DNA of 61,683 nucleotides, from the NCBI GenBank assembly GCA_020024465.1, contig JAHHTT010000007.1, positions 1 through 61,683 of the forward strand. The letters run 5' to 3'. The DNA is from Odoribacter sp. GTDB lineage: Bacteria > Bacteroidota > Bacteroidia > Bacteroidales > Marinifilaceae. Of the stretch, positions 33,523-41,070 are shown piece by piece. The position numbers and the translations under genes are program-made. The notes beneath the pieces were generated by a model that worked only from the letters and a program-made list of their open reading frames with translations, was not told where the DNA came from and made no database searches. Within the stretch, counting starts at the first letter, position 1; each line of letters starts with the position of its first letter.

Positions 33523-34485
33523 ATGGAAAAAATAATTTTTATAATATTGGGTATAGTTGTCTGGTGGGCTTGTGAGGATGGTACGGATTCTATCGTGGGA
33601 GAGGAAGGTGTGATGTCAGAGTTTACTGATCCGCGGGATGGGAAAGTGTATAAAAGTGTAACTATTGGAAATCAGACTTGGATGGCTGAAAATTTGGCCT
33701 ATCGTTTGCCTATGGGTAATTTGGAGGGATGTTATACTTATAAGGAGGATGTTGTAGATACTAACAAAATATGGCCTGAAGACAATGTTTTTTATAGTGA
33801 GGTGGAAAAAGCTTTGGAAGATAAAAAATTTAGTGATAAGCCTCTGCCGGAATCTCCGATACTAACTCCGGTATCGATTATACAAATGTTTATGGGGGCA
33901 CCTGTCTCAGAATTTATGTCAATGATGCAAAGTTATGTTACTTGGTTTCCTTCGATGCAGCCGACAGTAGAAATTTTGGAAGGGATTCAAAATCGTCTGA
34001 AAAGAGAAGCTATCATTAATGCAACGGAACAAGCTATGCAGAAAGCTGAAGATCTAACGGGCGGTTATAAAGATACCTATGGTTTGTTGTATACTTATGA
34101 AGGAGCTTTAAAGGCATTGCCTGAAGGTTGGAGATTACCGACTGATGAGGATTGGAAAAAATTGGAAGAAACATTGGGAATGAATCAGCATGAATTGAAT
34201 TTATTGGAAGAGTGGAGAGGTACAACTGCAGGGATTTTGTTACATGACTCCAAGACCGGTTTTAGCATAAAGTATGCTGGAGTACGGGCATATGGATTAT
34301 TTAATTATGACTCTCCTTATATGAATAAGGGAGTGAATGCTTATTATTGGTCATCTTCATGTATTACTCGGACAGATTCAACTAAAGTGGCAATTATACG
34401 TACCGTATCGCGATTGAAAGATGGTATTTTACGTGGAACATCAAATATGACAGCAGCTTATAGTATTCGTGGTATAAAGGAATAA
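33523..34485 (+). CDS. FISUMP-domain lipoprotein
   Basis: 320 residues; a lipobox-like VVWWAC puts the lipid Cys at residue 17, followed by EDGTD. The Fibrobacter succinogenes major paralogous (FISUMP) domain is clear: DPRDGKVYKSVTIGNQTWMA (38-57), then LYTYEGALKALPEGWRLPTD near 195-214, WRGTTAGILLHDSKTGFSIK and YYWSSSCI. Between its two halves lies an insert of about 100 residues (about 85-185) with a proline-rich then helical character. FISUMP domains are carbohydrate- or surface-binding modules of unknown detail. Strong AAGGAG ribosome-binding site; 11 bp after the previous gene. Confidence 0.85.
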   Translation: MEKIIFIILGIVVWWACEDGTDSIVGEEGVMSEFTDPRDGKVYKSVTIGNQTWMAENLAYRLPMGNLEGCYTYKEDVVDTNKIWPEDNVFYSEVEKALEDKKFSDKPLPESPILTPVSIIQMFMGAPVSEFMSMMQSYVTWFPSMQPTVEILEGIQNRLKREAIINATEQAMQKAEDLTGGYKDTYGLLYTYEGALKALPEGWRLPTDEDWKKLEETLGMNQHELNLLEEWRGTTAGILLHDSKTGFSIKYAGVRAYGLFNYDSPYMNKGVNAYYWSSSCITRTDSTKVAIIRTVSRLKDGILRGTSNMTAAYSIRGIKE

Positions 34486-34513
34486 AATGATTAAAAAAAT
34501 TAAATGTATTGAT

Positions 34514-35968
34514 ATGAAAAAAATTATTTTGACATTGGGCGTTTTGTTAAGTATGTTGTGTATGGTTAAAGCTCAAAGTATGTATGGAGATAAGGTGAAA
34601 GCTGACGTGAAGATGAAATATGTTTATTCATTTGAAGAGGCATTGAAAAAAGCAAGAGAGCTTAATAAGCCCGTTTTTGTCAATTGGTTTGCAGATTGGG
34701 CAATTCCTTGTCATGGTATGAATCAATACGTGTTCAGTAATGAGGAATTTGCGCAATGGATGGATAAGCATTTTGTAAATTTATTCATTGATATTACGAG
34801 TACAGAGGGGAATTCGTGGGCTGTAAAGTATGATGCATTTATGATGGCTCAGTATGCCGTCTTGAATACGGATGGTGATTTAATTTTCAGAATTGTAGGA
34901 GGAAGTCCGCTACCTGGATTTCAAAAATTATTGGAACTTTCATTAAATCCCAAGACAACTCTCCCAGGAATGGATAAGCGTTACGAAAATGGGGAGCGGA
35001 GTCTGGAATTTTTACGTAATTATGCAGATGTGTTGAAAACGGCAGGTTTACATGAAAGAAAGAGGCAGATTATAGATGAACTATTTACTAAAGTAAAAAA
35101 TAAAGATTTGTCTAAAAAGGAAAATTGGGATTATTTTATTCAGAAAATTAACGATGATGATGATGAATTGTTTCAGTATTTGCTGGTTAATAAAGCTGAA
35201 TTTGTGAAGAATATTGGGAAAAATTCTGTAAATCAGTTTATTGCTGGCGTTTATGCAATGAAGTTATTCCCTTATATTTGTGGAAGTACTGCATATGATT
35301 CTAAAAAGATGACTGATATCGCAATGGGATTGCATAAAGGAGATTTACCGGATACATTGGGTGTGTTTGCATTGTATGATATTGCAAAATTTAGAGGAGA
35401 GAAAAAATATAATAAAATGTTAGATGTGATGCGTAAGGGGATTCAAGGATATCGGCAGGATTTTGTAATGAATTTGGATATTACTTTAGGTGATCTTAAA
35501 GGATTAAATAATCATGATAGAGATATTTTAATAGATTATTTGAAAGAACGTTCAATAGGATTACAAGAACCGGCGTTAAGTTATTATGAACAGGCAATCA
35601 GGGAATTAGAAAATAGAGACGGTATTCAATTTGTAGATATGAACTTTGATGATGCTTTGGCAAAAGCTAAAAAAGAAGATAAAATGTTGTTTCTGGATTG
35701 TTATACAACATGGTGTGCTCCTTGTAAAACGATGAATGAGCAAGTATTTCCATTAAAAATAGTTGGTGATTATTTTAAAAAGCATTTTATCGCTTTAAAG
35801 ATAGATATGGAGAAAGGAGAAGGACCAGTTTTACAGAAGCGATTAGGTGTAGATGCATTCCCTACAATGTTTGTGTTGGATGGTGATGGAAAGGTTTTGC
35901 TAAAGCTTCTTGGAGCACGAGGTGCAGAAGCATTTTTAAAAGAGTTGAAAGAAGTAGCTGGAGAATAA
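34514..35968 (+). CDS. Exported protein with two thioredoxin folds, one redox-inactive
   Basis: About 484 residues from the ATG at 34514, which gives a proper signal peptide (MKKIILTLGVLLSMLCMVKA, then QS); an in-frame ATG at 34487 adds MIKKIKCID. The N-terminal thioredoxin fold (about 37-140) has ADWAIPCHGM, in which the first Cys of CxxC is replaced by Ala63 and only Cys66 is kept. A helical middle domain (about 150-375) is shared with the protein at 41071-42852. The C-terminal thioredoxin fold has a complete TTWCAPCKTM (Cys401, Cys404). Likely a periplasmic thiol-disulfide protein serving the SusCD cassette. Last gene of that operon, before a terminator. Confidence 0.85.
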   Translation: MKKIILTLGVLLSMLCMVKAQSMYGDKVKADVKMKYVYSFEEALKKARELNKPVFVNWFADWAIPCHGMNQYVFSNEEFAQWMDKHFVNLFIDITSTEGNSWAVKYDAFMMAQYAVLNTDGDLIFRIVGGSPLPGFQKLLELSLNPKTTLPGMDKRYENGERSLEFLRNYADVLKTAGLHERKRQIIDELFTKVKNKDLSKKENWDYFIQKINDDDDELFQYLLVNKAEFVKNIGKNSVNQFIAGVYAMKLFPYICGSTAYDSKKMTDIAMGLHKGDLPDTLGVFALYDIAKFRGEKKYNKMLDVMRKGIQGYRQDFVMNLDITLGDLKGLNNHDRDILIDYLKERSIGLQEPALSYYEQAIRELENRDGIQFVDMNFDDALAKAKKEDKMLFLDCYTTWCAPCKTMNEQVFPLKIVGDYFKKHFIALKIDMEKGEGPVLQKRLGVDAFPTMFVLDGDGKVLLKLLGARGAEAFLKELKEVAGE

Positions 35969-35990
35969 ATACTATATTTTGTAGTTAAAA

Positions 35991-36026
35991 GCCGTCTGAA
36001 AAAAATTATTCGGGCGGCTTCTTTCT
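35991..36026 (+). terminator. Terminator of the SusCD island
   Basis: GCCGTCTGAA (35991-36000) pairs with TTCGGGCGGC (36009-36018) with two G-U pairs, 8-nt loop, followed by TTCTTTCTTG. It separates the SusCD unit from the sugar operon. Confidence 0.8.
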
Positions 36027-36038
36027 TGTGTGGAAAGG

Positions 36039-36068
36039 TTTTCATTTAGTTAATTTACATTATCTTTG
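36039..36068 (+). promoter_or_regulatory. Promoter of the MFS-ROK-manA-GH20 operon
   Basis: TATCTTTG (36061-36068), a perfect -7 box, with TTTTC (36039-36043) 17-18 bp upstream. It lies 25 bp before the MFS gene start. Confidence 0.6.
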
Positions 36069-36092
36069 GGCTGTAATATAATCTAATATCTA

Positions 36093-37256
36093 ATGACAAA
36101 AAATACTACAACTTCTGTGACCAAGGTGTTACCTGTCCTTTTCAGCTTTTTTGTGATGGGGTTTTGTGATGTGGTCGGTATAGCGACTACATACGTTAAA
36201 ATTGATTTCAATCTTAGTGAGACCATTGCCGGTTTTATTCCTTCTATGGTTTTTTTCTGGTTTTTACTTTTATCAGTACCGGTAGCATTGGGAATGAATA
36301 GGATCGGACGCAAACGTACGGTACAAATCAGTAATTTAGTGACTATTATCGGTATGTTAATCCCTTTCTTTTCGTATAATCTGGTAACTTGCATGGTAGC
36401 ATTTGCTTTATTGGGAATTGGTAATACTATTTTGCAAGTATCATTGAATCCTTTGTTGACAAACGTCGTATCTGGAAAATCGTTGACAAGTTCACTTACA
36501 GCAGGTCAGGTTATCAAGGCCGTTTCATCGTTTATGGGACCTATTATTGCTGTCTTTGCTGTAAATGTATTTGGTAACTGGCAATCTCTTTTCCCTATTT
36601 TTGCTGTGATTACATTACTCTCTTCGTTTTGGTTGATGCTGGTTTCTATTCCGAAAGAAGAAATTGCTATAGAAAAAAGTGGTTCTATGAAGGCTACTTT
36701 TGCATTGTTGGGTGACAAATCTATTTTGTTGTTGTTTGTAGGTATTCTTTGTGCAGTCGGTTTGGATGTGGGTATGAATACTTTAACACCGAAATTACTG
36801 ATGGAACGTTGCAATATGATAGAAACGGATGCCAGTCTTGGTGCAAGTGTCTATTTCTTTTGCAGAACTGTCGGAGCATTTATAGGAGCCTTTTTATTGG
36901 TACGATTGTCAGATGTGAAATATCTGCGGGTAAATTTATTGATAATGCTGATTTCTTTAGGAACTCTTTATTCGGCTCATTCTTCCTTTCTGATATTGGT
37001 TGCAGTTGGAGTATTTGCTTTTACTCTTTCATGTGTATTTTCAATTATCTATTCTTTGGCTTTACGTTGTCGTCCTGATAAGGCCAATGAGATTTCAGGT
37101 CTGATGATTACAGGAATTTTTGGTGGTGCAATTGTTCCTCCATTGATGGGATTCCTGACAGAAAAGATGGATTCCCAGATAGGTTCTTTGCTTGTATTGG
37201 CAGTATGTGCCATATATTTGATTTTCTGTTCTTATAGTTTTAAGGCACAAAAATAA
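36093..37256 (+). CDS. MFS sugar transporter (FucP/NagP-like)
   Basis: 387-residue inner-membrane permease with about 12 hydrophobic segments. The N-terminal VLPVLFSFFVMGFCDVVGIA, the loop NRIGRKRTVQISNLVT and GNTILQVSLNPLLTNV in helix 4-5 match the fucose/glucose/N-acetylglucosamine proton symporters of Bacteroidetes. It leads an operon with ROK kinase, ManA-type isomerase and GH20 hexosaminidase, so an amino sugar or hexose released by GH20 is the likely substrate. Confidence 0.87.
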   Translation: MTKNTTTSVTKVLPVLFSFFVMGFCDVVGIATTYVKIDFNLSETIAGFIPSMVFFWFLLLSVPVALGMNRIGRKRTVQISNLVTIIGMLIPFFSYNLVTCMVAFALLGIGNTILQVSLNPLLTNVVSGKSLTSSLTAGQVIKAVSSFMGPIIAVFAVNVFGNWQSLFPIFAVITLLSSFWLMLVSIPKEEIAIEKSGSMKATFALLGDKSILLLFVGILCAVGLDVGMNTLTPKLLMERCNMIETDASLGASVYFFCRTVGAFIGAFLLVRLSDVKYLRVNLLIMLISLGTLYSAHSSFLILVAVGVFAFTLSCVFSIIYSLALRCRPDKANEISGLMITGIFGGAIVPPLMGFLTEKMDSQIGSLLVLAVCAIYLIFCSYSFKAQK

Positions 37257-37267
37257 AACATTAGCTT

Positions 37268-38401
37268 ATGTACAGATATGATAACCGAATAGTTGTTACA
37301 TTGGATGCAGGGGGTACGAATCTTGTATTTGGAGCTATGCAGGCCAATAGATTTATTGTAGAACCGATTACTTTGCCTTCACATGCAGATGAACTGGATG
37401 ATTGTCTTTCGACAATGGTGAAAGGATTTCAGATGGTTATAAACAAATTGGAAGAAAAACCGGTTGCTATCAGTTTCGCCTTTCCCGGTCCGGCAGATTA
37501 TCTTCATGGAATTATTGGTGGATATTTGCCTAATTTCCCGTCTTTTCGGGATGGCGTTGCATTAGGACCATTTCTGGAGGAAACTTTTGGTATTCCGGTG
37601 TTTATTAATAATGATGGCGATTTGTTTGCTTATGGTGAGGCTTTGGGAGGAGCTCTTCCGGAAGTAAATGCCAGACTGGAAGCTTATGGAAGTTCTAAAC
37701 GTTATAAGAATTTAATTGGCTATACTTTTGGAACGGGTTTTGGAATTGGAATTGTGGTAGATAACTGTTTGAATCGTGGAGATAATTCATGTGTGGAAAC
37801 TTTTTGCCTGCCACATAAAAAAAAGCCTGGTATTATAGTGGAAGATGGAGTGGCTATTCGTGCAGTAAAACGTGTCTATGCTGAAGAATCCGGAGATTTA
37901 AACCATCCGTTTGAACCGAAAGATTTGTTTGAAATTGCGGAAGGGAAACGCCCTGGCAATGTTGAAGCTGCTAAACGTGCTTTTGCTGAATTCGGGGAGA
38001 TTGCTGGAGATGCGATGGCTACTGCAGTGACGTTGACAGACGGCTTGATTGTTATTGGTGGCGGAATTACTGCAGCGCATAAGTACATTATGCCAAGTCT
38101 GTTGAGGGAAATGCGGGCAAAAATGCATACTCTGCAAGGGGATGAATTGAATCGGGTACAGATGAAAGTGTATGATTTGGATGATGAAGAAGAATTTAAA
38201 GCATTTGCTGAAGGAGAGCAACGTGCATTGAAAATTTATGGAACAGACCGTTTTGTAACGTACGATCCCCAAAAACGAGTCGGGGTGATGATTTCGAAGT
38301 TGGGAGCCAATCATGCGATTTCTGTCGGTGCTTATGCGTTTGCTTTGAGTCAGTTGGATATTCAGGAAAAAATAAGAGAGTATGTATCCGTTGAAATTTA
38401 A
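37268..38401 (+). CDS. ROK-family sugar kinase
   Basis: 377-residue ROK protein without an N-terminal DNA-binding domain, so a kinase rather than a repressor. The phosphate-binding motif is VTLDAGGTNLVFGA (9-22); AISFAFPGPADY (68-79) and FINNDGDLFAYGEA (catalytic Asp in NND) follow; the adenosine-binding segment is DGLIVIGGGITAAH near 259-272. The usual zinc motif (CxCGxxGCxE) is not clear, only SCVETFC. Likely phosphorylates glucose, mannose or an amino sugar delivered by the adjacent permease. Its last 20 bp overlap the next gene. Confidence 0.88.
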   Translation: MYRYDNRIVVTLDAGGTNLVFGAMQANRFIVEPITLPSHADELDDCLSTMVKGFQMVINKLEEKPVAISFAFPGPADYLHGIIGGYLPNFPSFRDGVALGPFLEETFGIPVFINNDGDLFAYGEALGGALPEVNARLEAYGSSKRYKNLIGYTFGTGFGIGIVVDNCLNRGDNSCVETFCLPHKKKPGIIVEDGVAIRAVKRVYAEESGDLNHPFEPKDLFEIAEGKRPGNVEAAKRAFAEFGEIAGDAMATAVTLTDGLIVIGGGITAAHKYIMPSLLREMRAKMHTLQGDELNRVQMKVYDLDDEEEFKAFAEGEQRALKIYGTDRFVTYDPQKRVGVMISKLGANHAISVGAYAFALSQLDIQEKIREYVSVEI

Positions 38402-39353
38402 ACCCATATTGAAATCTACGCTTTGGGGTGGAGAGAAAATAATTCCATACAAACAACTTACCGAAGAACAGAAGCATGTGGGGGAAAGTTGGGAATTATC
38501 GGGAGTGAAAGGTAATGAATCTGTTATAGCTAATGGTAAATATGCAGGTATGACTCTTCCGAGTTTGATTGCTCAAAAAGGGGAATATTTGGTAGGGAAG
38601 AAGAATTATGGACGTTTCGGTCAGGAATTTCCTTTGTTGATAAAATTTATTGATGCTCGTCAGGACTTGTCTATTCAAGTACACCCGAATGATGAGTTGG
38701 CTTGGAAACGTCACCATTCCAAAGGCAAGACGGAGATGTGGTTTGTTGTGTCTGCAGATGAGGGAGCCCATTTACGTTCTGGATTTGCCAGACAAGTGAC
38801 TCCGGCAGAGTATGAGGCAAGTGTAAATAATGATACGATTACTGATTTATTGGCGGACTATATCGTGCAGTCTGGAGATGTATTCTTTCTGCCGGCAGGA
38901 CGTGTGCATAGCATCGGAGCAGGGGCTTTTATTGCAGAAATTCAACAAACGTCTGACATAACTTACCGGATATATGATTTTAAGCGTCGTGATGTTGATG
39001 GCAATATTCGTGATCTGCATACAGAATTAGCTAAAGAAGCGATTGATTATACGGTAGAATCTGATTATTGTACACGTTATGTCGCTAAAAAAAATCAAGA
39101 GGTGGAGTTAGTAAGTTGTCCTTATTTCACGACGTCTCTATATGAATTGACTCAAAAGTTTGTTTTGGATTATTCGGCATTGGATTCTTTTGTGATTTTA
39201 ATATGTGTGTCAGGTTGGGCTATATTTACCGATGATAAAGGTAATGAATTCGTAATGCATCAAGGAGAAACCGTATTATTGCCGGCAATAACCCAATGGT
39301 TACGTGTTAGTCCGACAGATCAATGTAAATTACTGACAAGTTATGTAAAATAA
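38382..39353 (+). CDS. manA: Mannose-6-phosphate isomerase, class I
   Basis: 323-residue cupin enzyme interconverting mannose 6-phosphate and fructose 6-phosphate. The N-terminal FKPILKSTLWGGEKI, SIQVHPNDELA (metal His) and GRVHSIGAGAFIAEIQQTSD (second metal site) are diagnostic. It is the short form seen in Firmicutes and Bacteroidetes. The start codon overlaps the end of the ROK gene by 20 bp, so the two are translated together. With the kinase this forms a hexose-to-fructose-6-phosphate route. Confidence 0.93.
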   Translation: MYPLKFKPILKSTLWGGEKIIPYKQLTEEQKHVGESWELSGVKGNESVIANGKYAGMTLPSLIAQKGEYLVGKKNYGRFGQEFPLLIKFIDARQDLSIQVHPNDELAWKRHHSKGKTEMWFVVSADEGAHLRSGFARQVTPAEYEASVNNDTITDLLADYIVQSGDVFFLPAGRVHSIGAGAFIAEIQQTSDITYRIYDFKRRDVDGNIRDLHTELAKEAIDYTVESDYCTRYVAKKNQEVELVSCPYFTTSLYELTQKFVLDYSALDSFVILICVSGWAIFTDDKGNEFVMHQGETVLLPAITQWLRVSPTDQCKLLTSYVK

Positions 39354-39381
39354 ATAGAGGGTATTATAAATGTTATATTAA

Positions 39382-41037
39382 ATGTATATGAATAGAGTTA
39401 ATTTAGTTTTATTGGTAGTATTATGCTTTTTTTTAGGCGGATGTGCTAAAGAGCCGAATCAGGCTGTGAATATAATTCCTCAACCGCAGCAAGTGGAGAT
39501 TGTTGATGGAAGTTTTTCATTATCATCGAAAACTGTGATTAATATTGTGAAGGGGGCAAATGATCTACAATCGGCTTGTACTTTTTTAAGTAAGTTGGTG
39601 GAAAAATCTTTGGGAGGGGCTTTGGCAATAGAAAGTGGTGAAGTAAAAAAGAATGCTGTGAATATTATAGTGGATCTTTCCATGAAAGAAGATGCCTATG
39701 AATTGACTGTAACAGACAACTCTGTTGATATCAAAGGAGGGAGTTCACGAGCGGTTTTTTATGCTATTCAAAGTTTGCGGCAGATGATGCCTGCAGGTAT
39801 AGAAAATGGTGAGCAGATGAACAAGATTCGCATTCAGAATGTAAAAATTCAGGATGAACCTCGTTTTAGCTATAGAGGGGGAATGTTGGATGTATGCCGT
39901 CATTTTTTTACAGTGGAAGAAGTAAAAAATTATATTGATATTCTTGCTTTGCATAAATTGAGCGTTTTTCATTGGCATTTGACAGAAGATCAAGGTTGGC
40001 GTATTGAGATAAAAAAATATCCGGAATTGACCCAAATCGGGAGTTTGCGTAAACAGACAGTTATTGGAAAGAATACAGGAAAATATGACGGAATTCCTTA
40101 TGGACCTTACTTTTTTACACAAAACCAGATAAAAGATGTTATTCGATATGCTGCAGACAGATATATTACAATTATTCCTGAAATTGAATTGCCGGGACAT
40201 GCATTGGCAGCATTGGCAACTTATCCAGAATTGGGATGTACAGGTGGACCTTATGAAGTTTGTCAAATGTGGGGAGTATTTCCGCAAGTATTTTGTGCTG
40301 GTAATGAAAAAACATTTGAGTTTTTGGAGAATGTTTTGACAGAAGTTGCTGAGCTGTTTCCCTCAGATATGATTCATATCGGTGGGGATGAATGTCCGAA
40401 AGATGCCTGGAAGAAATGTAAAAAATGTCAAAAGCGCATCAAAAAAGAAAATTTGAAAAATGAAGAAGAATTACAAAGCTATGTGATTCATCGTGTTGAG
40501 GCCTTTTTGAAAACAAAGGGTAAAAAGATTATCGGCTGGGATGAAATTTTGGAAGGCGGTGTATCTCCCACTGCGACAGTGATGTCTTGGAGAGGTAAAA
40601 AAGGAGGAATTATGGCAGCTCAGAAGGGGAATCATGTAGTCATGACTCCGAATGATTATGTTTATTTTGATTATTATCAGTCAAAAGATATTAAGAATGA
40701 GCCGTTGTGCATCGGTGGTTTTGTTGATGTCGCTAAAGTATATAGTTTAGATCCTACAGAAGGTTTGACACCAGAACAAGGAGAAAAGATAATAGGTGTG
40801 CAGGCAAATCTTTGGACTGAATACATTTCAACTTTTAGTCATGCAGAGTATATGTTGTTGCCTCGTTTGGCCGCTTTGTCTGAAGTAGGGTGGACTGCTT
40901 CTGATAAGAAAAATTATAATGATTTTTTGAATCGGGCAAGATTATTGACTCAGCGTTATGAAGCATTGGGCTACAATTATGCAAAACATATTATGCAGAA
41001 GCCTGTTGGAGAAATGCAGAATTCTGAAAATCAATAG
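39382..41037 (+). CDS. GH20 beta-N-acetylhexosaminidase, lipoprotein
   Basis: 551-residue glycoside hydrolase family 20 enzyme that removes terminal N-acetylhexosamines. The lipobox FLGGC puts the lipid Cys at residue 21 (19 if started at the ATG at 39388). The N-terminal GH20b domain covers about 30-145. The catalytic barrel starts at FSYRGGMLDVCRHFFTVEEV; HWHLTEDQGWRIEIKKYPEL, the catalytic Asp-Glu in HIGGDECPKDAW near 334-345, and IIGWDEILEGG follow. It should act outside the cytoplasm and feed the permease, kinase and isomerase encoded just upstream. Confidence 0.95.
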   Translation: MYMNRVNLVLLVVLCFFLGGCAKEPNQAVNIIPQPQQVEIVDGSFSLSSKTVINIVKGANDLQSACTFLSKLVEKSLGGALAIESGEVKKNAVNIIVDLSMKEDAYELTVTDNSVDIKGGSSRAVFYAIQSLRQMMPAGIENGEQMNKIRIQNVKIQDEPRFSYRGGMLDVCRHFFTVEEVKNYIDILALHKLSVFHWHLTEDQGWRIEIKKYPELTQIGSLRKQTVIGKNTGKYDGIPYGPYFFTQNQIKDVIRYAADRYITIIPEIELPGHALAALATYPELGCTGGPYEVCQMWGVFPQVFCAGNEKTFEFLENVLTEVAELFPSDMIHIGGDECPKDAWKKCKKCQKRIKKENLKNEEELQSYVIHRVEAFLKTKGKKIIGWDEILEGGVSPTATVMSWRGKKGGIMAAQKGNHVVMTPNDYVYFDYYQSKDIKNEPLCIGGFVDVAKVYSLDPTEGLTPEQGEKIIGVQANLWTEYISTFSHAEYMLLPRLAALSEVGWTASDKKNYNDFLNRARLLTQRYEALGYNYAKHIMQKPVGEMQNSENQ

Positions 41038-41070
41038 AAATAATACTTATCCGTTAACAAATGATGCGTT

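Noticed and set aside
35991..36000. GCCGTCTGAA, identical to the core of the Neisseria DNA-uptake sequence
   Set aside because: It is one arm of a terminator, occurs once as far as I can see, and the genome is clearly not Neisseria; chance match.
38382..38401. Overlap of ROK and manA genes as a sign of frameshift
   Set aside because: Both proteins are full length with intact motifs; the overlap is a normal translational coupling.
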